Below the pieces are notes generated by a model. The model saw only the letters and a list, made by a program, of their open reading frames with translations, had not been told where the DNA came from and did not search any database. Made by a program: the position numbers and the translations under genes. 64,000 bases of DNA from an uncultured Clostridia bacterium. Lineage in GTDB: Bacteria; Bacillota; Clostridia; Oscillospirales; Acutalibacteraceae. Positions 51,473 to 61,753 of this stretch are shown piece by piece; position 1 is the first letter of the stretch; the number at the start of each line of letters is the position of its first letter. The stretch covers positions 1 to 64,000 of the forward strand of contig CAMFSU010000020.1 in assembly GCA_945983355.1 (NCBI GenBank). The letters run 5' to 3'.

Positions 51473-51931
51473 TTATCTTGTTCTTCTTTTGGTGCGATTA
51501 GCTTCGGGATTTTTTCTCTTTAAATCCGAAAACTTTTCATCGCTTGTTTGCTTAAAGCGGTTCATCATTTCCTCAAAGCTTGCAGGTTCCTGCTTTTTAG
51601 GTGTCCAAGTAAACGAATTAGGTGCAGGTCTTTGTGCTTCGGTCGGGCGGCGTTCCTCCCTTGGGCGGCGCGGCGCGGCTTCAGTTTTTTCGGGCTCTAA
51701 CGCGCGTTTAATGCTTAAACTGATTTTTCCGTCATCGCTGACATTCATAACCTTTGCTTTAACAACATCGCCAACCTTGAAAAGCTCTGAAATGTCGTTA
51801 ATATAAGTGCGGGAAACCTCTGAAATATGTACCATTCCCGATTTGCCGTTGCCTAAATCCACAAATATACCAAAATTAGTTATTCCGGTAATTTTGCCTT
51901 CCACAATTTCTCCCACAGTGAGCTGCTGCAT
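51473..51931 (-). CDS. S1-domain RNA-binding protein with basic disordered tail
   Basis: VGEIVEGKITGITNFGIFVDLGNGKSGMVHISEVS; C-terminal Arg/Lys/Pro-rich tail. Confidence 0.92.
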   Translation of the reverse strand: MQQLTVGEIVEGKITGITNFGIFVDLGNGKSGMVHISEVSRTYINDISELFKVGDVVKAKVMNVSDDGKISLSIKRALEPEKTEAAPRRPREERRPTEAQRPAPNSFTWTPKKQEPASFEEMMNRFKQTSDEKFSDLKRKNPEANRTKRRTR

Positions 51932-51959
51932 CTAAATTATTATCCCCCTAAATTTTTGC

Positions 51960-52250
51960 CTAATTGCCCGAAATATCAACAAATATCTGTTCATCAGAAT
52001 AGATATAGCCAAGTCTTTCACGGGCAGCTTTTTCAATAATTTGTTTGTTTGATTCGTCAGACAGCATGGCTTTAAGCTCAGCAATGTCGTTTTGTGTTTT
52101 TGCGTACTCCTGCTTTAAGGCGTTAAGCTCACGCTGACTTTCATTAAGTGTAGACCAAAGATTAACAAGGTTAGCAAAAACATAAACACAAACGAAAAGG
52201 CAAAGCAATTTTAAAATTACACTGCGTTGACGGCGCGGTTTACGCTTCAT
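51960..52250 (-). CDS. FtsB/DivIC-like septum formation initiator
   Basis: Single TM plus coiled coil; ERLGYIYSDEQIFVDI; start set at MKRKPRRQRS. Confidence 0.88.
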   Translation of the reverse strand: MKRKPRRQRSVILKLLCLFVCVYVFANLVNLWSTLNESQRELNALKQEYAKTQNDIAELKAMLSDESNKQIIEKAARERLGYIYSDEQIFVDISGN

Positions 52251-52295
52251 AACACTTTCCCCTTTAATATCTAATCTTTTGTTAGTATACAACAC

Positions 52296-52757
52296 CTAGC
52301 CCTCTTTTTTCAAGTCCTTTTTAAATATTTTTTGGGTTTTATTAAATATTGTATTACAATATTTCACCCATTTTTTAATTTTTTCAAAAAGCCATATCAA
52401 AATGCGGTTTAAAAAGTCGACCATTTTTGCTGAAATTTCGTTTAAATACTTAAAAACCGCAAATAAAATTTTTACAAAAAAACGCGAAATGGTAAAATAA
52501 CAAATAAGAAAACCAACCGCGATTCCAATAAGAATATATCCCCTGATTTCACCGTTTGAGAGCGACATTAAAAGTAAAAATGTGAAAATTGAAATTATTA
52601 AAAAATAAATTAAATCTTCAAAAAACACCGAAATTGCAGTGGGGTTATATAATTTTCTAAACGCCCTAAATAAGTCGTAAAAAAGGCAATAGCCCACCCC
52701 AAACAAAACCGAGTATAAAAACGAAACTGCTTGAAAAGAACTGTCTATTTCCCACAT
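52296..52757 (-). CDS. yabQ: Spore cortex biosynthesis protein YabQ
   Basis: Multi-TM FLYSVLFGVGYCLFYDLFRAFRK; FFEDLIYFLI; context yabP-yabQ-divIC. Confidence 0.88.
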   Translation of the reverse strand: MWEIDSSFQAVSFLYSVLFGVGYCLFYDLFRAFRKLYNPTAISVFFEDLIYFLIISIFTFLLLMSLSNGEIRGYILIGIAVGFLICYFTISRFFVKILFAVFKYLNEISAKMVDFLNRILIWLFEKIKKWVKYCNTIFNKTQKIFKKDLKKEG

Positions 52758-52759
52758 AA

Positions 52760-53029
52760 TTATTTAAAAATTTTACCAAAAAACGAGCCACCGCTTTTTT
52801 GTGCGGTGTAAACAATAGCGTGGAATTTACCCTCTATCGAAATATCGCCCGTTTTAGTGTCAAAATTTATTATATGCAACCTTTCACCCTTTATGGTAAG
52901 GAGCCCCAAAGCAGTATCAAGCACAACCGTTTCATCATCAAAGGAAATACACTCCCTAATGCCTGAAGCGGTAAAGCTTCTGCGGTTTTCTAAAATAATA
53001 TTGCTGTTTTGCTTAATAATTTCTTCCAA
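52760..53029 (-). CDS. yabP: Sporulation protein YabP (TTG start)
   Basis: ENRRSFTASGIRECISFDDETVVLDTALGLLTIKGERLHI; context with yabQ and S4-domain gene. Confidence 0.9.
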   Translation of the reverse strand: MEEIIKQNSNIILENRRSFTASGIRECISFDDETVVLDTALGLLTIKGERLHIINFDTKTGDISIEGKFHAIVYTAQKSGGSFFGKIFK

Positions 53030-53033
53030 AATT

Positions 53034-53067
53034 AAACACCCCTTAAATATATATTTAAAGGGTGTAA
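53034..53067. repeat. Inverted repeat / hairpin overlapping the yabP ribosome-binding site
   Basis: ACACCCCTTAAATAT|ATATTTAAAGGGTGT: 15-nt arms, one mismatch, 53036-53065. Confidence 0.85.
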
Positions 53068-53070
53068 ATG

Positions 53071-53313
53071 TTATTCAATAATTTTATACATTAAAGCCGC
53101 ATCTTCTTTATGGATACTTTCTGTAAGGGTTAAGACCTTAACCTTAACAACGCGTGTGCCGAAGGAAATTTCAATTTCATCATTTACCTTAACATCATAA
53201 GATGCACGGGCAACCTTGCCGTTAACAAGCACACGACCTGCATCACATGCCTCATTCGCAATGGTGCGTCGTTTAATAATTCGGGAAACTTTTAAATATT
53301 TATCTAATCTCAC
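53071..53313 (-). CDS. S4-domain RNA-binding protein (RqcP/YabO/Hsp15 family)
   Basis: [33 protein letters not shown]. Confidence 0.93.
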   Translation of the reverse strand: MRLDKYLKVSRIIKRRTIANEACDAGRVLVNGKVARASYDVKVNDEIEISFGTRVVKVKVLTLTESIHKEDAALMYKIIE

Positions 53314-53332
53314 AGTAAACCTCTAATAAAAA

Positions 53333-53358
53333 TTAAGCCGTCTAAAAAGACGGCTTAA
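53333..53358 (-). terminator. Rho-independent terminator of HU gene
   Basis: TAAGCCGTCT / AGACGGCTTA hairpin; T-rich on the - strand. Confidence 0.8.
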
Positions 53359-53364
53359 AAGCAA

Positions 53365-53637
53365 TTATTTAATAGCAGCTTTTAATGCAGCGCCAGCCTT
53401 GAAAGCAGGAGCTTTAGAAGCAGCAATTTCAATCTTGTCGCCGGTCTTGGGGTTGATACCTGTGCGAGCTGCGCGTTCAGCAACCTTGAAAGTACCAAAG
53501 CCGATAAGCTGTACAGAGCCGCCTACCTTTAATTCAGCAGCAACACTGTCAACGAAAGCTGCAAGAGCTTTTTCAGCGTCCTTTTTAGTAATGCCAGCTT
53601 TCTCAGCGATTGAAGCAACTAATTCTGTTTTGTTCAT
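53365..53637 (-). CDS. HU-family DNA-binding protein
   Basis: MNKTELVASIAEKAGITKKDAEKALAAFVDSVAAELKVGGSVQLIGFGTFKVAERAARTGINPKTG. Confidence 0.97.
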   Translation of the reverse strand: MNKTELVASIAEKAGITKKDAEKALAAFVDSVAAELKVGGSVQLIGFGTFKVAERAARTGINPKTGDKIEIAASKAPAFKAGAALKAAIK

Positions 53638-53805
53638 AATAGAACCTCCAATAATTTTTTTAACGGAAAAACCGTTTTGATAACTTGTCCGTACATACTA
53701 TTCGTACCATTTATTTTTAACATACTTTTAGAAAAAAATCAATAGTTTTTTGCATTTTTTATAAAAATTGTTATAAATTTCAAAACATTTTGTGTAAAAT
53801 GGTTG

Positions 53806-54513
53806 TTATTTATTTAAAATACCCTTTATCACTGCCTCAATATAGTCGTAAAGAAGGGTTTCATCGGATATATTCATATCACGATAAGCGGCACCTGCAT
53901 CATTTCCAGCATCGTCAGAAACACGCCTTACAGCCAAAAACGGCACATCTGCATAATTACAAACATAGGCAATGGCGGCAGTTTCCATATCGCAGGACAT
54001 TGCCCCAAAGGCATTAGCCAGTTTAACTCGCACCTCATCATCACATATAAATGAGTCACCCGTAACAGCAGTGCCAAGCTTTGCCGTGGGTATAACCTCA
54101 TTTGCAATTTTTAAAAGCTGCTCATCGGCATTATAAATATATGTTGGCTGTGCGGGCTTTTCACAGGGTGCATAGCCAATCATAGTAAGGTCAAAATCGT
54201 GCTCTAAAAAGCGGTTTGGTAAATTTATTTCGCCACGCCCAATGCCTGAAACACCGCCCGAAAGGCCGTAATTTAAAATAACATCACAGCCCATGCTTAT
54301 AAGACAAACAGTTGCGGCGGTGGCATTAACCTTGCCAATACCGCACAATATTGAAATAACCTCAACAGCACCATTTTCGGTATGAATTTCAAACTTGTGG
54401 GCTTCCCTTTTTAAAACTTCAAGCTTTTCAAAGTCGCCCGCTTCTACCTTATTTCGCAATGCTTTATATTCGTCACCGTCGGCAACAACAATTCCTATTT
54501 TTTCAAAATTCAT
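53806..54513 (-). CDS. mtnN: 5'-methylthioadenosine/S-adenosylhomocysteine nucleosidase family
   Basis: GIGKVNA, VTGDSFICDD, CDMETAAIAYVC, RVSDDAG. Confidence 0.88.
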   Translation of the reverse strand: MNFEKIGIVVADGDEYKALRNKVEAGDFEKLEVLKREAHKFEIHTENGAVEVISILCGIGKVNATAATVCLISMGCDVILNYGLSGGVSGIGRGEINLPNRFLEHDFDLTMIGYAPCEKPAQPTYIYNADEQLLKIANEVIPTAKLGTAVTGDSFICDDEVRVKLANAFGAMSCDMETAAIAYVCNYADVPFLAVRRVSDDAGNDAGAAYRDMNISDETLLYDYIEAVIKGILNK

Positions 54514-54524
54514 AATTTTCCTCT

Positions 54525-54899
54525 TTATTCTTCGGTTGTAAATTCAAGCTTTGCCCCGCAGTAAGAACAAAAGATGGTATCCTCTTCAATAGCGGCACCG
54601 CAGGCAGCACAAATTCGTTTTGCTTTTGCGGCTTTAATTGCCTGCTTTATATCGTTAATTTCCTTGATTTTGGCATCAATGCTATCAACAAGCTCGTTGA
54701 TTTGCTCATAATCGACATCATCGCCCTTGTGCTTTTTATAGCAAAGCTCACCAAGTGCCTTGTAGTCCTTTGAAATCTTTGCTTCAAGAGACACAACATT
54801 AAATTTTTGCTTTCCTGTGTCAACTGCCTCCTCGGTTGCTTTAACCGCAACATCAAAGGCATCCTTCGCTTTATCAAGCAAATTTTCAAACATATCCAT
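54525..54899 (-). CDS. Zinc-ribbon protein with N-terminal helical region
   Basis: C-terminal ICAACGAAIEEDTIFCSYCGAKL. Confidence 0.8.
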   Translation of the reverse strand: MDMFENLLDKAKDAFDVAVKATEEAVDTGKQKFNVVSLEAKISKDYKALGELCYKKHKGDDVDYEQINELVDSIDAKIKEINDIKQAIKAAKAKRICAACGAAIEEDTIFCSYCGAKLEFTTEE

Positions 54900-54912
54900 A
54901 AATATACTCCTT

Positions 54913-56367
54913 CTAAAATTGATTATAAAATTTAGTTATACCCTGTTTTCTATCGCAAATTTCAGAAAAACGACTGATATATTCATACGGGTATTTAAAA
55001 TTAAAAATGCGCTCAATTTTATCGCCGTTTGGTTCTCTAAGCTTTGTAACGGCCGATGCACCGCATGCCAAAATTGAATGAGTTTCATCCATAATATAAA
55101 CATTGTAAAGACATTCAAAGCCCTTTTTGGCATAGCCGACATTTTCAAGGTTTCCGACAGTCTTGCTTTGGCGGTACATATAATAGGGCAAAATTTGGTT
55201 TTCGCATAAATAATTATAAGCAAAGTCAACCATATCAGATGCGATTTTTCCCATTTCAATTTCGGGAAAATCACCATTTTTAGTAAGGTTTGATGCCCTT
55301 TTCATTGAAAGCGAGTGAACAGTTACACTTTCGGGACATAAAGCAACTACTGACTTCACACTATCCTTAAAGCTTTCAAAATCATCACCCGAAAGCCCTG
55401 CAATAAGGTCCATATTTATATTATCAAAACCGCATTCACGAGAAAGCTTAAAGGCAGAAATTGTGTCATTTGCAGTGTGTCTTCTGCCGATAATGTTTAA
55501 AACCTTATCATTCATTGTTTGTGGGTTAATGCTAATTCTGGTAGCGCCGCCCTGCTTTATCGCCAAAAGCTTTTCCTTTGTTATGGTGTCGGGGCGGCCC
55601 GCCTCAACAGTATATTCTAAAACACCGCTTAAATCGAAATTGTCGCTTACCGTTTGCATAATTTTTGTTAATTGCTCGGTCGAAAGGGTTGTGGGTGTGC
55701 CACCGCCGATATAAACCGTCATAAGCTTTAAATTATTGGCTTTGGCAATTTGTGCGGTAAGCTTTATTTCTTCACAAAGAAGCTCGACATACTGCGGGAT
55801 ATAGCCCTTTGCCTTTTCTATTGAATGTGACACGAACGAGCAATAATTACACCTTGTTGGGCAAAACGGAATTGAAATATATAAGCTAAAGCTGTCATCT
55901 CTCGAAAGCGAGGTTATAGCATTTTCGCCTTTAATGGTTTCCTTGCAAAGTGCAATTTTTTTATCACTAACCATTAAATAATTTTTAAAGTAATTTTCAG
56001 CAAAATCAAGTCCCTTTGATTTTGCAATTCTTGAAAACAGCTTTGCGGGGCGAACACCCGTTAAAATTCCCCACTGTGGTAAATAGTTAAAGCATTCAGT
56101 TAAGCAATTAAACAAGCAAATTGCAAGAAACAGCTCGCTATCCTTTGAAAAATCATCGTTTACAGGGGTTATTTCACGACTTGATTGAAATTCTTTTCCG
56201 TTATACAAAAGCGTCGCCTTGGCGGTTTTACCGCAAATTTCGGCAATTGCAACGGCATCCCCATCAGATTTATAATCCAAAAACTCAATTTTTTCAAAGG
56301 GCAAAAAAATCCTTATCAGCTTTTCAAGCTCATATTTAAAGTCGTTATTTATTAAACAAAGCTTCAT
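54913..56367 (-). CDS. hemZ: Coproporphyrinogen III oxidase-like radical SAM protein HemZ
   Basis: SIPFCPTRCNYCSFVSHSI; VYIGGGTPTTL; 484 aa. Confidence 0.92.
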   Translation of the reverse strand: MKLCLINNDFKYELEKLIRIFLPFEKIEFLDYKSDGDAVAIAEICGKTAKATLLYNGKEFQSSREITPVNDDFSKDSELFLAICLFNCLTECFNYLPQWGILTGVRPAKLFSRIAKSKGLDFAENYFKNYLMVSDKKIALCKETIKGENAITSLSRDDSFSLYISIPFCPTRCNYCSFVSHSIEKAKGYIPQYVELLCEEIKLTAQIAKANNLKLMTVYIGGGTPTTLSTEQLTKIMQTVSDNFDLSGVLEYTVEAGRPDTITKEKLLAIKQGGATRISINPQTMNDKVLNIIGRRHTANDTISAFKLSRECGFDNINMDLIAGLSGDDFESFKDSVKSVVALCPESVTVHSLSMKRASNLTKNGDFPEIEMGKIASDMVDFAYNYLCENQILPYYMYRQSKTVGNLENVGYAKKGFECLYNVYIMDETHSILACGASAVTKLREPNGDKIERIFNFKYPYEYISRFSEICDRKQGITKFYNQF

Positions 56368-56368
56368 C

Positions 56369-56983
56369 TCAACCTCTTATGTAGGGATTATAATTTTTTT
56401 CATTGCCAATGGTTGTTTTTTCGCCGTGCCCTGCCATAACAATGGTATCTTCCGGTAAGGTGTAAAGCTTTTTAATAGATTTTTCAATCTCGCCAAAACT
56501 GCCGCCCAAAAAGTCGGTACGGCCAATACTTTCCTTAAAAAGTGTGTCACCTGAAAAAAGCACATTATCCACCAAAAGTGAAACACTGCCAACAGTATGA
56601 CCTGGGGTGTGAATAACCTTAAACTCTATATCGCCCACCGCAAAGCCGTCACCGTCTTTTAAAAGCAAATCGGCTGAAAATGGCTCTAATTCGGTGTGGA
56701 ACATAACCGCCAAATTAACATAAGAATTTAAAAGTGCCTCGTTATCAAATTTACCGATAGCAATTTTTGTATTGGTTTGGCGAGAAAGCTCTAATGCATA
56801 ACCAATATGGTCATAATGTGCATGGGTTAAAATTATAAGCCGTTCTTTGTTTTTGGCATTTTTCAAAAAGTCCAACGCCTCATCCGACGCAAAGCCAGGG
56901 TCAATAACCACTGCTGCCGTTTCGCTTAAAAGCAAATAGCAGTTAACTGCAATATTTCCAAGTGTTAGGGTTTTAATTTCCAT
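56369..56983 (-). CDS. MBL-fold hydrolase (glyoxalase II-like)
   Basis: LTHAHYDHIG; VIHTPGHTVGSVSL; LFSGDTLF; start set at MEIKTLTLGN. Confidence 0.92.
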   Translation of the reverse strand: MEIKTLTLGNIAVNCYLLLSETAAVVIDPGFASDEALDFLKNAKNKERLIILTHAHYDHIGYALELSRQTNTKIAIGKFDNEALLNSYVNLAVMFHTELEPFSADLLLKDGDGFAVGDIEFKVIHTPGHTVGSVSLLVDNVLFSGDTLFKESIGRTDFLGGSFGEIEKSIKKLYTLPEDTIVMAGHGEKTTIGNEKNYNPYIRG

Positions 56984-57437
56984 TTTTTCTCCAAATCTCT
57001 GTGTCAAATAAAATTGTTACAGGTCCATCGTTTACAAGTGATACCTTCATATCGGCGCCAAAAATACCTTTTGACACCTTTTTTACGCCAAGTTCCTTTA
57101 GCTTTTCGCAATAAATATCATAATATTCGCTTGCAAGCTTTGGCTCCATTGCCTTTATAAAGGAGGGGCGATTTCCTTTTTTAACATCAGCGCAAAGTGT
57201 AAATTGTGAAATTGCCAAGATTTCACCCTTTACATCAAGAATTGATTTATTCATCTTGTCATTTTCATCATTAAAAACCCTTAAATTAACGGTTTTATGC
57301 GCTAAAATATCAATATCTTCCAAGGTGTCACCCTCTGCCGCGCCGAATAAAATCATATATCCGTTTTCACAGCTTCCGACAACTTTGCCGTCAACCGAAA
57401 CTGAGGCACAGGACACCCTTTGAATAACTGCCTTCAT
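56973..57437 (-). CDS. dtd: D-aminoacyl-tRNA deacylase
   Basis: MKAVIQRVSCASVSVDGKVVG; ISQFTLCADVKKGNRPSF. Confidence 0.96.
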   Translation of the reverse strand: MKAVIQRVSCASVSVDGKVVGSCENGYMILFGAAEGDTLEDIDILAHKTVNLRVFNDENDKMNKSILDVKGEILAISQFTLCADVKKGNRPSFIKAMEPKLASEYYDIYCEKLKELGVKKVSKGIFGADMKVSLVNDGPVTILFDTEIWRKNGN

Positions 57438-59638
57438 TATTGGTTTATCCTTTCTACGCTGAAAATACCGCCGATTTTTTCAATACGGGCAATAATGCTT
57501 TTTAGATGCTCAACACTTTCGGCGCTGATAGTCATTATAACAGTACAGTTACCGTCTTTAAGCTGACGAGCATTTATGCTGTGAATAGGCACACGCATGT
57601 TATTAATAGCATTCATAATGTCAATAACAATACCCTGTCGGTCAATAGCCAAAGCGGAAAGTGTTGAAGTAAAGTTTTCCTTCTTCGAACCGTCCCAATA
57701 AGCATTAATCCAACGGGCAGGCTCGGGACTGTCAGCAATATTTTTAGGCACATTGTTACAGTCCCTTTTATGAATTGAAACACCGTGACCGCGTGTAATA
57801 TAGCCAATAATATCATCACCCGGCAATGGGTTGCAACAATGTGAAAACTTAATAAGGCAGTTATCAACACCCTCAACTATAACACCATCGGATGATTTTT
57901 TAGCCATCATTTTGCTAATCGGCACAATTTCGGGCGGCTTCTTTTCGGCGGCCTTTTTGTTGTAATCATCCTTAACACGCGGTATAACCTTTGAAAGTAA
58001 AATACCACCATAACCGATTGCGGCATAAAATTCCTCGCCGTTTGCAAGCTTATATTTTCTTGCCAAATCTCCAACATATTCATCCATTTCGCTGTCCGAA
58101 ATGTTGATATTATTTCGGCGAAGTTCTTTTTCAAATTCAGCTTTACCTGTAATAATATTTTCGGGGCGTTTTTCCTTTTTAAACCAAGAACGGATTTTTG
58201 CCTTTGCCGAAGATGTTACCGCAATGTTAAGCCAGTCACGGCTTGGGCCGTGCCCCGCTTGATTTGTGGTTAAAATTTCAATTACTTCACCGGTTTTAAC
58301 CTCGTGGTCAATAGGCACAATTTTACCGTCAACCTTTGCGCCAACCATTCGTGTACCAACAGCCGAGTGAATTTGGAAAGCAAAGTCAACAATAGTAGCA
58401 CCAAGCGGTAGGTTTATAACATCGCCCTTTGGTGTAACGGCAAAAACATCCTCTTGCGAAAGGTCGACCTTAATGTTTTGAATAAGCTCGGTCGAATCCT
58501 CGGCGGCTTCTTGGTTTTCAATAATTTGGCGTATCCAAGCAAGGCGGTCTTCAAGCTTTTTATCGTTATCCTTAATACCCTCTTTATACTTCCAATGCGC
58601 CGCAATACCAAATTCGGCAGTGTGATGCATTTCAAAGGTGCGGATTTGAATTTCAAAAGGAATACCGCTGCGGCCGATAACCGTTGTGTGAAGCGACTGA
58701 TACATATTCGGTTTTGGGGTTGAAATATAGTCCTTAAACCTGTTTGGAATGGGTCTGAACATATCGTGCATAATACCCAAAATGTTATAACAGTCGGTCA
58801 CATTGTCGGTGATAATTCTTATGGCATAAATGTCATAAATTTCATCAAAATCACGGTTTTGCACAAACATTTTGCGGTAAATACCGTGAACTGATTTTAC
58901 ACGACCCTGAAACGATAGTGTAACATTCGGCATTTCCTGTCTTAAACGCTCTTCAATGCGGTTTTTAATTTCATTAAGGATTTGTTCCCTGTGCGCCTTG
59001 CGGTGTGTTAAAAGCTCTTCAATGTCGTGATAAGCTATGGGGTCAAGGTGCTTGATTGCCAAATCCTCAAGCTCTTCTTTAACGGGACGAATACCTAAAC
59101 GGTGAGCAATAGGGGCATAAATTTCAAGTGTTTCCACCGAAATATCCCTTTGCTTTTGCTCACGCATAGCATCAATGGTGCGCATGTTATGAAGTCGGTC
59201 AGCCAATTTTATAATAATCACACGGATATCCTGCCCCATTGCGATAAGCATTTTTCTTAAACTTTCGGCTTGTTGCTGTTCTTTTGTAGAAAAGTTAAGC
59301 TTACCAATTTTGGTAACACCGTCAACCAAAAGCGCAACCTCGGCACCAAATTCACTTTTAATATATTCCAAAGAATAATCGGTGTCTTCAACAACATCGT
59401 GCAAGAGTGACGCCGCAATTGACTGACTGTCCATACCAAGAGATATAACAATCTTTGCAACATTAAACGGGTGGTAATAATAATCCTCGCCCGAAATACG
59501 CTTTTGTCCTGCGTGGGCGGTAACACAAAGTGTATAGGCCTTTTCAACCATTTGATAATCGAAATTACCGCCAAAGTTTTCCATATGGCATTTAAGGTCG
59601 TTTAAATTTTTAAGTTCTTCATTTGTCAAGGCCTTCAC
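57437..59638 (-). CDS. relA: RelA/SpoT bifunctional (p)ppGpp synthetase/hydrolase
   Basis: HD domain SLLHDVVEDT, synthetase domain, TGS and ACT domains; 733 aa. Confidence 0.97.
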   Translation of the reverse strand: MKALTNEELKNLNDLKCHMENFGGNFDYQMVEKAYTLCVTAHAGQKRISGEDYYYHPFNVAKIVISLGMDSQSIAASLLHDVVEDTDYSLEYIKSEFGAEVALLVDGVTKIGKLNFSTKEQQQAESLRKMLIAMGQDIRVIIIKLADRLHNMRTIDAMREQKQRDISVETLEIYAPIAHRLGIRPVKEELEDLAIKHLDPIAYHDIEELLTHRKAHREQILNEIKNRIEERLRQEMPNVTLSFQGRVKSVHGIYRKMFVQNRDFDEIYDIYAIRIITDNVTDCYNILGIMHDMFRPIPNRFKDYISTPKPNMYQSLHTTVIGRSGIPFEIQIRTFEMHHTAEFGIAAHWKYKEGIKDNDKKLEDRLAWIRQIIENQEAAEDSTELIQNIKVDLSQEDVFAVTPKGDVINLPLGATIVDFAFQIHSAVGTRMVGAKVDGKIVPIDHEVKTGEVIEILTTNQAGHGPSRDWLNIAVTSSAKAKIRSWFKKEKRPENIITGKAEFEKELRRNNINISDSEMDEYVGDLARKYKLANGEEFYAAIGYGGILLSKVIPRVKDDYNKKAAEKKPPEIVPISKMMAKKSSDGVIVEGVDNCLIKFSHCCNPLPGDDIIGYITRGHGVSIHKRDCNNVPKNIADSPEPARWINAYWDGSKKENFTSTLSALAIDRQGIVIDIMNAINNMRVPIHSINARQLKDGNCTVIMTISAESVEHLKSIIARIEKIGGIFSVERINQ

Positions 59639-61652
59639 ACTCCTTTACTAAGGCACTATATATACCCGAATTTAATAAGTTTGTTTTTTCGGTGGTTTTA
59701 TATGAAAAATATTTAAAGTTTTCAAAGCCGATTAGCTTTAAATCACATAAAACATCCAAAGAGATTTTTGTTTTCGCATAACCCAAGGTGTTTAAGAATA
59801 TGTTTATAAGCTTTTGCTCTAATATACCTTTTTGAGTAATTGCGCGGTATACCTCACCCACTTCGCTTCTTGTGGGGGTTAAAGCTAAAGCATTATATAC
59901 TCTTCCCGATTTATATGCCTGATAATTGTCAAATTCCTTAAAGAATACATCATCATCAAAGCCATTTTGACGCATTTCTTTAATAACAACACTTATTTCG
60001 TAATTACCGTTAAAATGGTTTGTTTGAACTGTAACCGCCAAATCAAGCACATCACCGACATTATAGCAAAAGCTGTCGGTATTAGCACCAAAAAGCATTG
60101 CCTGAAAGGTATTTGTGCCCTTTGTAAATAAAAGCTTTAAATGCTTATTTTGGCTTAAAGGGGTAACTCTTTGCAAGGTAACACCGCAAACCGCAAAAAT
60201 GGGTTCAGAGTTTTCAAAGCCAAAGGGCTCAAGAATTTTTATGCTTTCAGCCAAATCAACAGTTAAGGCCGACGGGTTTATTTTACAGTCTAAATTAAGC
60301 ACAGGCGGTACATATTCAAAGCCGTTTGCATAATCGTTTACCGCTTTTCTAAAATCGGCAATATTTTCAGCCTTTAAGCTTATACCTGCCGCTTGTGAAT
60401 GACCGCCGAATTTTGTCAAAAAATCTTTTGCGCTGTAAATTGCATCATAAAGCGAAAAACCGTCATAACTTCGGCCCGAGCCGTGTGCATCCTCACCATC
60501 AACCGAAATTACAATAGCGGGCTTTCCGTATCTTTCACAAATTCGAGAAGCCACAATGCCCACAACACCGTGATGCCAATTTTCGCCGTCCACAACAATT
60601 ACGCGGTCAAAATTATATCCGTTTGCTTCAATTTTTAAAATTGCATCCTCGCAAATTTTCTTTTCGGTTTGTTGGCGAAGTGCATTGTCGCTGTCAATTT
60701 CGTTTGCAATTTCAAGCGCCTTTAACATATCATTTGTTGTTAAAAGCTCAACCGCCCTTTTGGCATTACCCATTCGACCTGCCGCATTTATACGGGGGCA
60801 AATTGCAAAAGCAATGCGCGATGCATTTATTTGGCTTAAATTAACCCCCGAAACATTTAAAAGTGCCGAAATACCAACAAGGCAGTTTGACTTTTTAATC
60901 TTTTGAATTCCATATTTTATAATAATTCTGTTTTCAAGGGTGAGCGGCATAATGTCTGCAATTACAGCAACCGACAAAATATCGGCATACTGCGGTAATA
61001 ATTCCTCGGGTTCAGCCCCCTCCATAACGCAAATAAGCTTGAAGGCAACCTCAGCCCCGCAAATTGATTTAAAGCTTGAAGGACAATCCCTGCGGTGCGG
61101 GTCAACAACTGCCGCCGCATTTGGTAATTTTTCGGGCGGAAGGTGGTGGTCAGTTACAACAACGGTTATGCCCATTTGATTTGCAAGTTCAATTTCTTCA
61201 AAGCAAGAAATTCCGTTATCAACGGTGATTATAACCTCTACACCGTCATTTTTAAGTGAGATTACTGCATCCTTATTCATACCGTACCCCTCGCTAAAAC
61301 GGTCGGGTATGTAATAAATACAGTTTGCGCCACGCTCTATTAAATAGTTATAAAGCAAAGCCGTTGCCGCAACACCATCACAGTCATAGTCGCCATATAC
61401 TGCAATCTTTTTATTTTCAGCAATGCTTTTATTAACAATGTCGGCGGCGTGCATTATATCTACAAGCTCATAAGCATCTGAAAAATATGGCTCGTCAGAC
61501 AAAAATTGCTCTAAATCGGTTGGGTCTGTATACCCGCGAGACGCGGAAATTAAAGCAACAATGGGCTCAATCTCACACTCAAGAGCAAGCTCCTTCGCCA
61601 AAGCTTTATCAACACTTTTTACCTGCCACTTTTTATATGCCATATTTTTCAC
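59619..61652 (-). CDS. recJ: Single-stranded-DNA-specific exonuclease RecJ
   Basis: VYGDYDCDGVAATALL; VVVTDHHLPPE; GGHSQAAGISL. Confidence 0.96.
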   Translation of the reverse strand: MKNMAYKKWQVKSVDKALAKELALECEIEPIVALISASRGYTDPTDLEQFLSDEPYFSDAYELVDIMHAADIVNKSIAENKKIAVYGDYDCDGVAATALLYNYLIERGANCIYYIPDRFSEGYGMNKDAVISLKNDGVEVIITVDNGISCFEEIELANQMGITVVVTDHHLPPEKLPNAAAVVDPHRRDCPSSFKSICGAEVAFKLICVMEGAEPEELLPQYADILSVAVIADIMPLTLENRIIIKYGIQKIKKSNCLVGISALLNVSGVNLSQINASRIAFAICPRINAAGRMGNAKRAVELLTTNDMLKALEIANEIDSDNALRQQTEKKICEDAILKIEANGYNFDRVIVVDGENWHHGVVGIVASRICERYGKPAIVISVDGEDAHGSGRSYDGFSLYDAIYSAKDFLTKFGGHSQAAGISLKAENIADFRKAVNDYANGFEYVPPVLNLDCKINPSALTVDLAESIKILEPFGFENSEPIFAVCGVTLQRVTPLSQNKHLKLLFTKGTNTFQAMLFGANTDSFCYNVGDVLDLAVTVQTNHFNGNYEISVVIKEMRQNGFDDDVFFKEFDNYQAYKSGRVYNALALTPTRSEVGEVYRAITQKGILEQKLINIFLNTLGYAKTKISLDVLCDLKLIGFENFKYFSYKTTEKTNLLNSGIYSALVKECEGLDK

Positions 61653-61729
61653 CGCCTTTTAAATATAATTATCCAATATAATATTATATAATATCACTTT
61701 AAAACATTTTTTTCAATAATTATATTAAA

Positions 61730-61753
61730 AAAACGCCCTTTCGGGCGTTAATT
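61730..61753 (-). terminator. Rho-independent terminator of spo0A
   Basis: AACGCCCGAAAGGGCGTT + TTTTT on the - strand. Confidence 0.85.
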
